Source of the DNA: Rubellicoccus peritrichatus | GTDB lineage: Bacteria; Verrucomicrobiota; Verrucomicrobiia; Opitutales; Cerasicoccaceae | Assembly (NCBI RefSeq): GCF_033100135.1 | Contig: NZ_CP136920.1 | Span: forward strand, 1,054,001-1,118,000 | DNA: 64,000 nt | Reading direction: 5' to 3' | Shown here: piece by piece, positions 55,182 through 64,000 of the stretch | Layout of the letters: each line of letters starts with the position of its first letter | Numbering within the stretch: position 1 is the first letter of the stretch | The notes under the pieces: generated by a model | Databases searched by the model: none | Seen by the model: the letters and a program-made list of their open reading frames with translations, nothing else | What the model was told of the DNA's origin: nothing | Made by a program: the position numbers and the translations under genes

Positions 55182-56153
55182 ATGAATTATTTGATCGAGA
55201 AAGCTGTAGTTAAATATCCATTGAGCATCTGCCTTGGGATGTGTTGGGTTTTGATTTCGACAGGATGCAGCACGGTATCAAGTCCAGACCACCGCGAGAA
55301 ACTGCGCGTGCTGCCTGAATGGGTTGTCTTTCAAGCCAAAAATGGTCAAGCGATAGATTGGAATACGATGAGCAAACGCGCTCTTGCTTCCGATATTATT
55401 CTAGTCGGAGAGCAACATGATAACGCGATTGCTCACAAATTGGAGCTCAAGTTTGTCAATGAGCTACTGACAGATTATCCAAATAGTGCCGTTGCGATGG
55501 AAATGTTCGAACGCAATGAACAGGCTTTTATCGATCTCTACCTCGATGATCGAATCTCGACAGAAGCGCTTATGGAGACGACCAATTCTCAAAGCTGGGG
55601 TGGTAGTGATGGCAATTGGCAGAACTGGTATCAACCGATTATAGATGCGGTTAAAGAAAGGGTGCCATCAGGTGCTCGGTTGGTTGCCGCCAATTCTCCT
55701 CGTCCTTATGTGAAACTGGCGCGACTCGAGGGATATGGAGTCTTAACTGAACTCGCTTCTCAGGATACCGAAGTTTACTTCGTTGTTCCCGATATCTCTG
55801 TTGATGACAATGAATATCGCGAGCGCTTTAATTCTCTCATGACAGGGCATGACCATGTTGATGATTCTGAAGTAGATTCTCTAAAGATTGATACAGATGC
55901 CTATTTCCGTGCTCAACAGCTTTGGGATGCAACTATGGCTGAAGCAGTTTTGTCAGCACATAAAAAACACCCAAAGGTGGTCCTGTTTATTGGAGATTTC
56001 CATATCGCCAACAGTGGTGGTACGCTACAAAGAATAATTCATGATAACCAAGAACTATCGGTCACAACAATCAGTATTCTGAGAAAGAATGATCCGCAGA
56101 TATTTGATCCTGAAGATGCTGCTCGCGCTGATTTCGTTATCTATACCCGCTAG
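55182..56153 (+). CDS. ChaN-family lipoprotein
   Basis: 323-residue lipoprotein (lipobox STGC near residue 29) of the ChaN/PF04187 haem-binding-like family: VGEQHDNAIAHKLELKFVN, SAVAMEMFERNEQAF, FIGDFHIANSGG. The conserved His and Glu residues fit a metal/haem-handling fold; ChaN in Campylobacter binds two haems. Role in iron uptake suggested, not shown. Confidence 0.82.
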   Translation: MNYLIEKAVVKYPLSICLGMCWVLISTGCSTVSSPDHREKLRVLPEWVVFQAKNGQAIDWNTMSKRALASDIILVGEQHDNAIAHKLELKFVNELLTDYPNSAVAMEMFERNEQAFIDLYLDDRISTEALMETTNSQSWGGSDGNWQNWYQPIIDAVKERVPSGARLVAANSPRPYVKLARLEGYGVLTELASQDTEVYFVVPDISVDDNEYRERFNSLMTGHDHVDDSEVDSLKIDTDAYFRAQQLWDATMAEAVLSAHKKHPKVVLFIGDFHIANSGGTLQRIIHDNQELSVTTISILRKNDPQIFDPEDAARADFVIYTR

Positions 56154-56233
56154 CTCTAGGTCAATCTTGGTAGACTGGTATTTGTCCATTAGAGATAACG
56201 AGCTCTATCTGAATTGAATTATTGAGTATCTTA

Positions 56234-57418
56234 TTATGCCTCGTGACGGGCACGAACATGCTCTGGTGATGATTTACTTCCTTTCCACGATGGATCAATG
56301 AGGATTCCATTGTCAGTGATCACACGGCGGACGCTTCGAATTGCGGGAAAAATTTCGTGGTTCCAGTCTTCGCCTTGAGCGTCAAATGCGGCCTGCTCCA
56401 GTTCGCAAATCCATTTATCTTCATTGAAAATTCCGTTGGTGAACCAGATAATCGCTGGCCAGAGGATATCCATCAGGAAGGGTATCGGTGGACGCTGGAT
56501 GCACATGAGGCCGTAGGTTTGGTTAATGCGTTGTTCGCGGTCTACCGGGAAATATAGATTCCAGAGGTCAAGAGCTGGAGTTGTGCTCCCCGCAGTCCAA
56601 AACTTGAGTGTCTGATAAGGATACTCCGTGCGGATCGTCATAATATCACGCGTCTTTTTGCCTTCTGCTTCAGCGGCTTCCTTGTCTTTGATTTCTTTGG
56701 CTGCTCCACTACGGCCAATCATTACTTTCTCACCGAGCGACTGCTTACCACCTTTTCGATAAAAAGAGTAGTCCACTTCGACCCAATTGGGGCCTTCACG
56801 TTTTCCAAGAAAAAGCGTTTTGATACTTCCCATTAATCTGCGGTGGAGAAACTGATGATTCATGTCCATCAGGTTCTCGTGCATAAAGGAGTAGTGGCAG
56901 CCGATGCGCCGATCGAGAGTGCGAACCTTGTATTTGGGGTCTTCCGCTGCAGGCATTTCCGGGAAGGGTACGGTTTCAGCCTTTGCTGCATCCCCCGGAA
57001 AGACGAAAATCAGGCCATAGCGTTCACGACATGGATAAGACCTGATGCTGTTCGGATGTAGGGTGCATTTGTCGAGATAAGGCACACTGGTGCAGCTGCC
57101 AGTGCAGTCAAATTTCCATCCATGATAGCCACAACGGATGCCCCCATCTTCTACAACGCCCACACTCAGAGGTACTTGGCGATGCGCACAACGATCTTCC
57201 ACAGCGAAGAGTCCGGCCTCTTTGCTGCGAACGAGGACAATTGGGTCTCCTGCAAAAGTGACGGCATGGGCCTTGCCAGCCTTGACATCCTTGCTGCGGG
57301 CGAGGGGATACCAAAAGTCGGGATCCAATCCAGCTTTGCGAATATCAGGGATGTTGCCGCGCTCCTCAACGGGAGGGACTGGCGTTGGCTCGGTGATTTC
57401 CAGAATTTTATGGCTCAT
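56234..57418 (-). CDS. Rieske non-haem iron oxygenase
   Basis: 394 residues from ATG 57418, preceded by AAAAGGAC. Rieske [2Fe-2S] ligands in CAHRQVPLSVGVVEDGG followed by IRCGYHGWKF (CxH...CxxH) and the mononuclear iron site NLMDMNHQFLH. Resembles vanillate demethylase/chlorophyllide-oxygenase-like monooxygenases; substrate unknown. Lies downstream of sufD on the same strand after a 182-nt gap, so probably its own unit, though a pairing with Fe-S assembly is notable. Confidence 0.87.
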   Translation of the reverse strand: MSHKILEITEPTPVPPVEERGNIPDIRKAGLDPDFWYPLARSKDVKAGKAHAVTFAGDPIVLVRSKEAGLFAVEDRCAHRQVPLSVGVVEDGGIRCGYHGWKFDCTGSCTSVPYLDKCTLHPNSIRSYPCRERYGLIFVFPGDAAKAETVPFPEMPAAEDPKYKVRTLDRRIGCHYSFMHENLMDMNHQFLHRRLMGSIKTLFLGKREGPNWVEVDYSFYRKGGKQSLGEKVMIGRSGAAKEIKDKEAAEAEGKKTRDIMTIRTEYPYQTLKFWTAGSTTPALDLWNLYFPVDREQRINQTYGLMCIQRPPIPFLMDILWPAIIWFTNGIFNEDKWICELEQAAFDAQGEDWNHEIFPAIRSVRRVITDNGILIDPSWKGSKSSPEHVRARHEA

Positions 57419-57600
57419 GCCGCATGTCCTTTTTGTTAACCCGTGACGCCCCCAGCTTGTGGACACCTTTTCGGATAGAGGAGAAGATAGGGTGTGGCAA
57501 GCACTTGGCAAACCCCAATCTTCTCCATGATTTTAGGGCTAGTGTGAAGGACTACTGGATGCGAATTGGGAAAGTCCCTCAATTCGCATTGGAGTGCACT

Positions 57601-58923
57601 CTACCGTGAATCGAACTTGCTGCGAACGAGTGAGCGAACATTTTCCTTAAGTTCCTCGTTATCGAATTTTTCGATAATTTCTTCAAAGAAACCGAAGATA
57701 AGAAGCTCATAGGCAGTTTCCCTCGGGATACCTCTGGCCATTAAGTAAAATAGCTGCTCTTGATCGATTTGCCCAGTTGTTGCTCCATGTGAGCATTTTA
57801 CATCGTTCGCTTCAATTTCCAGGCCAGGAAGTGAGTTCGCTTCTGCTTCAGCTGAGAGCAAAAGATTGCGGTTCGTCTGGTAAGCGTCGGTCTTTTGGGC
57901 GTCAGGTTCGACTAGAATCATGCCACTAAATATGGTTCGCGCTTTGTCCAGAAGGGCATTCTTGTAGAGCAAGTCACTATAGGCATTTGGCGCAGCATGG
58001 GTTTGCAATGTGCGCTGGTCGAACTCCTGTTCGCCGGTCGCCACTGTCAATGAATACACATGGACATTTGAACCAGGTTCGGCAATTCGGGTCTGATTTT
58101 CTATTCGTGCATACTTGGCCCCGAGATTGAGGGCGATGGTTTTAACGTTTGCATCACGCTTCGCAATGTTGGCTTCAAGCTGAAGCGATACAGTTTGCAG
58201 GTGATAGTCCTGGACGACTTTACGGAAAATTTGACCGCCTGGTTCAGCAAAAGAGGCGCCTGCCGCAATGGATAGAGTCGGGCAATTACACTCACTGTCC
58301 TTGGAACCGTAGTAGTCGACAAAGTTGACCTTTGCATTACTATCAGCAACGATAAGCGTGTGTGGAAAAATTGCTTCCTCACAATGGCAATTCCAGTAGT
58401 AAGCTACGAAAGGCGCCTCGATCTCAACACCTTTTGGCACATAGAGAAAACTGCCACCTTGAAGAAAGGCATAGTGCAGAGCGCGGAATTTATCTCCACC
58501 AAGCTTGTGGTCTTCGCTACCGAGATATTTTTTAACTAACTCCGGGTGCTCACTGATAGCTTGCTGCAGGGGTAGCCAGATAACTCCTTTGTCAGCGAGT
58601 TCCTCGCTGACGGGGTTGAACTCCAATAGGTGGTTATCGCCAAAAACCATTCTCCCGGAATAACCATCCACCAAATGTGAGCGCTCCAATAGCGCTTCAC
58701 GTTCTTCAGTGTGCGGTTCGGTTGCGGGTTTAAAGCCGTCCAATGTGATTTTTTTCAGATCGCTGAAACGCCATTTTTCATCTGAGCGGTTGGGCATTGG
58801 CAAGGCCTCATATTGAGCCCAGGCATTGCGCTTGAATTCCTGAAGCCAGGGAGTTGCCACAAAGTCCGCAACGTGCGCGTCAAAAGATGCTTTATCAAAG
58901 GTGAGTGTTTCCAAAGTAGGCAT
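57601..58923 (-). CDS. sufD: Fe-S assembly protein SufD
   Basis: 440 residues from ATG 58923; a TTG directly after the sufB stop is less likely. Scaffold partner of SufB in the SufBCD complex. C-terminal SufBD domain with NDVKCSHGATTGQIDQEQLF, the ARGIPRETAYELLIFGFFEE segment and DYYGSKDSECNC in the core. Last gene of the suf operon on the minus strand. Confidence 0.93.
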   Translation of the reverse strand: MPTLETLTFDKASFDAHVADFVATPWLQEFKRNAWAQYEALPMPNRSDEKWRFSDLKKITLDGFKPATEPHTEEREALLERSHLVDGYSGRMVFGDNHLLEFNPVSEELADKGVIWLPLQQAISEHPELVKKYLGSEDHKLGGDKFRALHYAFLQGGSFLYVPKGVEIEAPFVAYYWNCHCEEAIFPHTLIVADSNAKVNFVDYYGSKDSECNCPTLSIAAGASFAEPGGQIFRKVVQDYHLQTVSLQLEANIAKRDANVKTIALNLGAKYARIENQTRIAEPGSNVHVYSLTVATGEQEFDQRTLQTHAAPNAYSDLLYKNALLDKARTIFSGMILVEPDAQKTDAYQTNRNLLLSAEAEANSLPGLEIEANDVKCSHGATTGQIDQEQLFYLMARGIPRETAYELLIFGFFEEIIEKFDNEELKENVRSLVRSKFDSR

Positions 58924-58980
58924 GGGTTGTATTACAAATAGGTTTTCTGATTGTTGATGTGGATTCGTGATGATCCGCAA

Positions 58981-60393
58981 TCAGCCAACACTTCCTTCCA
59001 TTTCAAGATCGATCAGGCGTTTGAGCTCAACGGAGTATTCCATTGGAAACTCGCGGACAAGGTCATTGACGAAACCGTTGACAGCAAGACTCATGGCTTG
59101 AGCTTCGTTAAGGCCGCGCTGCTGCATGTAAAAAATCTGTTCAGCACTGACTTTTGATACACTGGCTTCGTGTTGCACGCTGTTGTTTTCGCCACGGACA
59201 GTGATCGCCGGGTACGTGTCTGTTCGGCTATTTGTATTAATTAATAAGGCATCACACTCAGTGTTGTTCTTACAATTTTTGAGATGCTTGGGCATGTGGA
59301 CTTGTCCACGATATGTGCTACGTCCTTCGCCGACACTGATGGATTTTGCGATAATGTTCGAAGAAGTGTTGTCTGCTCCGTGGATCATCTTGGCGCCAGT
59401 GTCCTGATGTTGTCCGTCACTTGCGAGTGCGATGGAAAGGACTTCACCGCGAGCGTGCTCCCCGCGAAGGATGACGCCGGGATACTTCATGGTCAGACGG
59501 CTGCCGATATTGCAATCGATCCAGCGGACTTCTGCGCCCTCTTGGGCCATGCCTCGTTTGGTCACAAGGTTGAATACATTATTGGACCAGTTTTGAACCG
59601 TGATATATTGAATCTTAGCATCCTTGAGGGCAACCAGTTCAACAACGGCCGAGTGAAGTGTGGCAGTATCAAACTTTGGTGCCGTGCAGCCCTCCATGTA
59701 GGTGACTTCACTACCTTCGTCAGCAATGATAAGGGTCCGCTCAAATTGGCCGAAGTTTTCCGCATTAATACGGAAATAGGCTTGAAGCGGTTGTTTCACT
59801 TTTACACCTGGCGGAACATAGATAAAGCTACCGCCAGAGAAACAAGCACTGTTAAGAGCGGAGAATTTATTGTCGCCAATTGGTATGACCTTGCCGAAAA
59901 ACTTTTTGAAAAGCTCCGGGTGTTCGTGAAGCCCTTCATGAGGTCCAACGAAGATAACTCCTTGCTTGGAGACCTCTTCCTTCATCTTTGAGTAAGCTGC
60001 TTCACTGTCGAACTGTGCTTCAACTCCAGCCAGGTACTTCCTTTCGCTTTCCGGGATGCCCAAACGCTCGAAAGTTTCTTTTACATCGTCAGGAACCTCG
60101 TCCCAAGTGCGGCTGGCCTTTTGCCCTTTGGAAAGGTAATAACGGACATCATCGAAGTGAATATTGTCTAGATCCTTGCTTGCCCAGTGAGTTGGCAGTG
60201 GTTTGTCCTTGAAAATCTTCAGGGCTTTCTTGCGAAAGTCACGAACCCATTGCTCTTCGCCTTTTACATCGGAGATGTATTCAATGGTGTCCTGAGTCAG
60301 GCCGATACCTGCGTCATAAGCATAATCTTCTTTGTAGACAAAGTCGCCTTTGTCGCGATCGATATTGATGTCTGGTGTGGCTGTGGTGCTCAT
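58981..60393 (-). CDS. sufB: Fe-S assembly protein SufB
   Basis: 470 residues from ATG 60393, which has TGGAGAT upstream. Core scaffold on which Fe-S clusters form. SufBD domain features: [77 protein letters not shown]. The order sufC-DJ1-sufB-sufD with short gaps supports one operon. Confidence 0.96.
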   Translation of the reverse strand: MSTTATPDINIDRDKGDFVYKEDYAYDAGIGLTQDTIEYISDVKGEEQWVRDFRKKALKIFKDKPLPTHWASKDLDNIHFDDVRYYLSKGQKASRTWDEVPDDVKETFERLGIPESERKYLAGVEAQFDSEAAYSKMKEEVSKQGVIFVGPHEGLHEHPELFKKFFGKVIPIGDNKFSALNSACFSGGSFIYVPPGVKVKQPLQAYFRINAENFGQFERTLIIADEGSEVTYMEGCTAPKFDTATLHSAVVELVALKDAKIQYITVQNWSNNVFNLVTKRGMAQEGAEVRWIDCNIGSRLTMKYPGVILRGEHARGEVLSIALASDGQHQDTGAKMIHGADNTSSNIIAKSISVGEGRSTYRGQVHMPKHLKNCKNNTECDALLINTNSRTDTYPAITVRGENNSVQHEASVSKVSAEQIFYMQQRGLNEAQAMSLAVNGFVNDLVREFPMEYSVELKRLIDLEMEGSVG

Positions 60394-60421
60394 GGTATTA
60401 TCTCCAGTTGAGTTCAAAATT

Positions 60422-61120
60422 TCAGTTTTGTATTAAGCGGATTATCTCTTCCGCAGTTCCTTCGGATGAAGGTGGATTTTGTCCTGTGACCAACAGGCCG
60501 TCTACGACGACGTGTGGGGTGAAGTTTGTCCTGCGCGAAAAGGTCGCGCCTTGTTTTACAATTTCAGTTTCCAGGAGGAAGGGGACGACTTTATCGAGTT
60601 GAACAGCGCTTTCTTCCGAGTTGGTAAAAGCGGTCATTTCCTTGTCGGCAAAGATCCAGTTTCCATCTGTATCTTTTGCTGAAAGCAAGCCGGCCGGGCC
60701 ATGACAGACTGCACCGATGGGCTTATTTTGCTTTTGAGCTTCGACAAGAATATCTCCAAGTTTTTCGTTGTTTGCTAAATCCCACATTGGGCCATGTCCT
60801 CCGGGCAAAAAGACAGCCGTGTATTCTACATCGGAAAGTTCATCCAAGGGAATGGCTTCCATAAACGCTTTTCTCGCTTTGCTATCCGAGAGAAAGCGCT
60901 TTGTTGCATCGGTTTGGTTTCCTGCCTCGAGGCTGCGTGGGTCGATCGGTGTTTTGCCACCTTTAGGTGATGCTACGACCACATCATAGCCAGCGTCGAT
61001 GAAAGCATAGTAGGGAGCGGCAGCTTCCTCTAGCCACATGCCAGTCGGCTCACCAGTCTCACCCATTTCTGCGTGGCTGGTGACTACGAATAGTATGACT
61101 ATTTTTAGTAATTCCATCAT
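60422..61120 (-). CDS. DJ-1/PfpI-family protein inside the suf operon
   Basis: 232 residues: class I amidotransferase-like fold with the nucleophile elbow [27 protein letters not shown] near the N-terminus and TGQNPPSS near the end, the pattern of Hsp31/HchA-like members (glyoxalase III or chaperone activity reported for relatives). A hydrophobic N-terminus ([11 protein letters not shown]) is part of the fold. It sits between sufC and sufB with 19- and 28-nt gaps, so it is almost certainly co-expressed with Fe-S assembly genes. Confidence 0.87.
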   Translation of the reverse strand: MMELLKIVILFVVTSHAEMGETGEPTGMWLEEAAAPYYAFIDAGYDVVVASPKGGKTPIDPRSLEAGNQTDATKRFLSDSKARKAFMEAIPLDELSDVEYTAVFLPGGHGPMWDLANNEKLGDILVEAQKQNKPIGAVCHGPAGLLSAKDTDGNWIFADKEMTAFTNSEESAVQLDKVVPFLLETEIVKQGATFSRRTNFTPHVVVDGLLVTGQNPPSSEGTAEEIIRLIQN

Positions 61121-61138
61121 ATTATGGCAATTGTTGCC

Positions 61139-61894
61139 TTATGCGTTGACGGCCAGCTCTTCTTTGACCCAGTCGTATCCTTTTTCCTCAAGTTCAAGAG
61201 CCAGATTCTTATCACCACTTTTGACGATCTTGCCGTCATACATGACGTGGACATAATCAGGGACAATGTATTCTAAAAGACGTTGATAGTGTGTGATGAC
61301 AAGGAATCCACGATCAGGCCCACGCATTTTATTAACGCCTTCGGCCACGATTCTCAGCGCGTCGATGTCGAGTCCCGAGTCGGTTTCGTCCATGATGACG
61401 TAGCTCGGATCAAGCATCATCATTTGGAGAATTTCACACCGTTTCTTTTCTCCTCCCGAAAACCCATCATTGATGGCACGGCTGGTGAAAGAACGGTCCA
61501 TCTTCAGTTCGTCCATTCGCCCATAGAGTGTCTTATAGTATTCGGTTGCTTTGAGATTCTCACCTTCAGGTAAACGTGCCTGAAGCGCTGCGCGAATAAA
61601 GTTGGCTATGGTTACGCCTGGAATCTCGGATGGATATTGGAAGGCTAGAAAAAGCCCGGCTCTGGCAATGTCATCTGGTTCTGCCCCAACAATACTATTT
61701 CCGTCGATCAGGGCTTCGCCTGAAGCTATTTCATAGTCTTCGTGTCCGGCAAGTGCTTTAGCCAGAGTGCTTTTTCCAGTGCCATTCGGGCCCATGATTG
61801 CATGGACTTCGCCTTTAGGCACGGTCAGCGAGAAATCCTTCAAGATTGGGCTTTCCCCAATTTGGACGTTCAGGTTTTTGATTTCGAGTGACAT
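61139..61894 (-). CDS. sufC: Fe-S assembly ATPase SufC
   Basis: 251-residue ABC-type ATPase of the SufBCD complex: Walker [11 protein letters not shown]-loop [10 protein letters not shown], signature [11 protein letters not shown], Walker [16 protein letters not shown] and the switch histidine in [12 protein letters not shown]. Follows the Fur-family gene by 14 nt. Confidence 0.97.
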   Translation of the reverse strand: MSLEIKNLNVQIGESPILKDFSLTVPKGEVHAIMGPNGTGKSTLAKALAGHEDYEIASGEALIDGNSIVGAEPDDIARAGLFLAFQYPSEIPGVTIANFIRAALQARLPEGENLKATEYYKTLYGRMDELKMDRSFTSRAINDGFSGGEKKRCEILQMMMLDPSYVIMDETDSGLDIDALRIVAEGVNKMRGPDRGFLVITHYQRLLEYIVPDYVHVMYDGKIVKSGDKNLALELEEKGYDWVKEELAVNA

Positions 61895-61908
61895 GATGAT
61901 TTCAAGTT

Positions 61909-62376
61909 TTAATCTTTTTCGTTGTTTGCTACTTCCACATTGTTGTTTTTCAGGTCAACAGGGGCGTAGCCTGTGAAGGTGAGCTTCACCTTGTGGGCTT
62001 CAAATCCTTTCGGAAGAACGTGCCCTACGACTTTTGCAAAGTCTTCTGGTAGTGCGATGTCATAGACACGCCCGCTTTTTTCATCCAAAAAATGAGCATG
62101 CTCACCATCATTTGGACAAAACCGACTTGGCTCTCTTTCGTAGTTCAGTTTCTTAACTAATCCACAATCAGTGAGTGTTTCGAGGCAGTTGTAAACCGTT
62201 GCCAGTGAGATGCTTGGCATCGTTTCTTTAGCTCTGGCATAGACTTCATCGGCCGAAGGGTGGTCACGTTGCTTTAGGAGTACTGCGTAAACATGCTCAC
62301 GTTGCCGTGTCGAGCGTTGGCCGCTGATCGACAGTGCATCATCAAGAGCTTGTTTTTCTAGAGCAGAAAGATCCAT
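61909..62376 (-). CDS. Fur-family regulator of the suf operon, without the CxxC zinc site
   Basis: 155 residues with Fur-type winged helix ([46 protein letters not shown]) and dimerisation domain. Zinc-binding cysteines of typical Fur/PerR (CxxC after HxHxxC) are missing: [17 protein letters not shown]. One Cys remains in SRFCPND. A sensor of iron, haem or oxidants is likely but not determined. It heads the suf operon and has a perfect palindromic box 8 nt before its start, implying autorepression and control of suf. Confidence 0.88.
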   Translation of the reverse strand: MDLSALEKQALDDALSISGQRSTRQREHVYAVLLKQRDHPSADEVYARAKETMPSISLATVYNCLETLTDCGLVKKLNYEREPSRFCPNDGEHAHFLDEKSGRVYDIALPEDFAKVVGHVLPKGFEAHKVKLTFTGYAPVDLKNNNVEVANNEKD

Positions 62377-62383
62377 TTCTCTT

Positions 62384-62402
62384 AATTAGAATAATTCTAA
62401 TT
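62384..62402. promoter_or_regulatory. Fur/PerR-type box
   Basis: Perfect 9-1-9 palindrome AATTAGAATAATTCTAATT, centred at 62393, just upstream of the fur-like start. A degenerate second box at 62426-62444 has an exact ATTCTAATT half and is 42 bp away centre to centre (four helical turns). Together they form a convincing operator for the regulator encoded next to it. Confidence 0.8.
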
Positions 62403-62522
62403 CCAAAAAGCAAATTCTTTTTGAGAATTAATTTCATTCTAATTAAGATTTTGGCAATCTACCTTGAGAATTCGTTCTGCTTTTTGGTCGATTAGTCCTG
62501 TTGAATACGAGCGGTAAAACGC

Positions 62523-63233
62523 TCAGGCATTGGTGTTGTCTGGTTCTCCTTGAGTTGGAGCGACAAGGGTAAGATCCGCCAAATCAGTCATAATATCCTG
62601 CATAATCGGCAGGTCCCATATCTCATCAAAAGGCTTGTTACTGGCAACACGTATGAAAAATTGCTCTCTCTGTTGGTTTAGTCCGAGACGAAAAAGTGAT
62701 TTAAGAGGATCAAGGCGGTCCCATGTTCCAACAATGCGATTTACGTAAATTTCGTTTCCGATGACATGCCAGTAGTAAACATACTGGAGTGCGGGGTCTT
62801 TGGTCATGACTCGAAATTCAGCTGGCATTAGGGGGACCCCATTACACTCGAGACTGACCGAGTATTCACTATCGGTAACTGTCCAGCCATTACGAACCCA
62901 GCAAATATCAGGGGTATGCGCCTGCACAAGACGAACTGGCATCTTTCTAGGCTCCCAATACGCAATATAGACCGAAATATCAGTATCGCCCTGCTTGTAA
63001 GATCTGAAGATGGCGTCTGTGAAATTCAAAATATCTGAGACGCGGTCCTGCATTTCTTCTGATTCAGCAAGTGGATGGTCAGCAATTTCCCATCCATCAT
63101 ACGCGGCAGGTACGGCTTTGGCGAGTTCAACAGTTTCTCTGCGTTCTGGTTGCCAGATGAACATTTGATAGGCTAATGCAAAGGCTAGGAATCCAAAACA
63201 AATGAACCCAAACAGGATAAGAAACTTACGCAT
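62523..63233 (-). CDS. Exosortase-associated EpsI-like protein
   Basis: 236 residues: N-terminal anchor (FLILFGFICFGFLAFALAYQ), then the DUF3485/EpsI domain with VRLVQAHTPDICWVRNGWTV, the conserved Pro-x-x-Cys/GW pattern, and YVYYWHVIGNEI. EpsI proteins are encoded with exosortases and exopolysaccharide export genes. This links the two PEP-CTERM proteins in the window to an exosortase system whose core enzyme lies outside it. Confidence 0.8.
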   Translation of the reverse strand: MRKFLILFGFICFGFLAFALAYQMFIWQPERRETVELAKAVPAAYDGWEIADHPLAESEEMQDRVSDILNFTDAIFRSYKQGDTDISVYIAYWEPRKMPVRLVQAHTPDICWVRNGWTVTDSEYSVSLECNGVPLMPAEFRVMTKDPALQYVYYWHVIGNEIYVNRIVGTWDRLDPLKSLFRLGLNQQREQFFIRVASNKPFDEIWDLPIMQDIMTDLADLTLVAPTQGEPDNTNA

Positions 63234-63312
63234 GGTTGTGATAGACAGTTAGTTTAGGTGAATGTTGCCTTGAAATGTAGGCTTTGTTCAATCCAATATT
63301 AATCTCCTGCCT

Positions 63313-64000
63313 GTGAATACCCAAACCCGACAAAAAATTTACCTTTCGCCACCGGAGGTTTCAGAAAGTGACATCGCAGCAGTGACTGCAGCAATGAAAA
63401 GTGGCTGGGTTGCTCCTGTTGGGCCCGCCATTCGATCATTCGAAGAAGCTTTTGAAGGCTACATGGGAGGTGGTCATGCAGTTGCACTTTCGTCGGGTAC
63501 AGCGGCACTGCATCTTTCATTGCAGCTATCCGGTGTCGGCCCAGGCGATGAAGTGTTCTGTTCCACACTCACTTTTGCGGCATCTGCGAATGCGATCATT
63601 TATTGTGGTGCTCGGCCCGTTTTTATCGATTCAGATGAGAAATCCTGGAATATGGATCCCAATGTTCTAGCTGATGCTTTGCAGAAACGAGCCAGAGAGG
63701 GACGTTTGCCAGCTGCTGTCGAATTGGTTCACGCTTATGGGCAAAGTGCTGATATTGATCCAATACTTGAACTTTGTCATAAATACGGCATTCCTTTGAT
63801 TGAAGATGCTGCAGAAGCTATCGGTGCCACATATAAGGGCAAAGCGGCTGGAGGATTCGGAAATTTTGGGACATTTTCGTTTAACGGCAACAAACTGATC
63901 ACGACTTCAGGCGGTGGTATGCTATGGACAGAGCACAAGGATGATGCTGAGCGTGCGCGCTACCTGGCAACCCAGGCTCGATTACCCGATCGTGGTCATC
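63313..64000 (+). CDS. DegT/DnrJ/EryC1-type sugar aminotransferase (3' end outside window)
   Basis: Open from GTG 63313 to the window end (229 codons). PLP-dependent nucleotide-sugar aminotransferase: VALSSGTAALHLSLQL (substrate/PLP region), DEVFCSTLTFAASANAIIYC, LIEDAAEAIGATYKG and FSFNGNKLITTSGGGML with the PLP lysine in NGNK. Such enzymes make amino-sugars for surface polysaccharides. Divergent from the EpsI-like gene, supporting an exopolysaccharide locus. No Shine-Dalgarno is visible; no better start was found upstream. Confidence 0.88.
   Translation, partial: MNTQTRQKIYLSPPEVSESDIAAVTAAMKSGWVAPVGPAIRSFEEAFEGYMGGGHAVALSSGTAALHLSLQLSGVGPGDEVFCSTLTFAASANAIIYCGARPVFIDSDEKSWNMDPNVLADALQKRAREGRLPAAVELVHAYGQSADIDPILELCHKYGIPLIEDAAEAIGATYKGKAAGGFGNFGTFSFNGNKLITTSGGGMLWTEHKDDAERARYLATQARLPDRGH

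Overview
The window looks like chromosomal DNA from a Verrucomicrobiota bacterium, most likely an Opitutia (Puniceicoccales/Opitutales) relative and perhaps marine. This is inferred from gene content, not from a marker gene: two PEP-CTERM proteins with an EpsI-type exosortase partner, DUF5069 and DUF1080 proteins, a complete MoxR/Bat operon, SufT, and many long intergenic palindromes. No rRNA or tRNA gene was recognised. The first and last genes (atpA and a DegT-type aminotransferase) are cut by the window edges.

Layout. 0-4.4 kb: end of the ATP synthase operon (atpA-atpG-atpD-atpC, plus strand). 4.4-7.5 kb: minus-strand dnaN, membrane protein, pyrF, small lipoprotein. 7.8-17.6 kb: msrB, then a minus-strand eight-gene Bat operon in the order moxR, DUF58, DUF4381-like, batA, batB-TPR, Q/E-rich batC-like, batD, batE. 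17.7-24.3 kb: cNMP-binding protein, a small membrane methyltransferase, a DapF homologue lacking both catalytic cysteines, guaB, a PEP-CTERM protein, and a TetR gene divergent from DUF5069, a truncated short-chain dehydrogenase and a thioredoxin-like protein. 24.3-29.9 kb: purQ, membrane protein and purL; a secreted protein; clpP; sufT. 30-40.8 kb is an accessory stretch: secreted esterase-CBM9 fusion, ubiE/menG, three lipoproteins, a chorismatase, a flavin-dependent halogenase-like protein, a DUF1080 protein, an outer-membrane barrel and a lipoprotein. It is strewn with at least four kinds of long inverted repeat.

41-50.4 kb is a tightly overlapping plus-strand operon: ACP, ketosynthase, ketosynthase-like partner, two acyltransferases, two hotdog dehydratases, glycosyltransferase, LolA-like carrier, MMPL exporter and aryl/acyl-AMP ligase. 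It matches the aryl polyene/xanthomonadin/flexirubin type of pigment cluster. With the chorismatase (a source of hydroxybenzoate) and the halogenase-like flavoprotein 4-6 kb upstream, the best reading is a xanthomonadin-like, possibly halogenated, aryl polyene pathway. This is the most interesting system in the window. A ketoreductase, a second elongating ketosynthase and a second ACP are not present here.

50.5-56.2 kb: membrane and secreted proteins, a tandem-ACT regulator, a second PEP-CTERM protein and a ChaN-like lipoprotein, with two good intrinsic terminators. 56.2-62.4 kb: a Rieske oxygenase, then a minus-strand operon fur-like, sufC, DJ-1/PfpI, sufB, sufD, headed by a perfect 19-bp Fur-type palindrome. 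62.5-64 kb: EpsI-like protein divergent from a DegT aminotransferase, probably the edge of an exopolysaccharide locus.

The other recurrent theme is the intergenic palindromes. An AT-rich hairpin family built of 9-nt ACRGAATTW units occurs four times. A 26-30 bp perfect-arm palindrome occurs twice, once nested inside a larger inverted repeat. A 32-bp perfect-arm palindrome and two more imperfect ones also occur.
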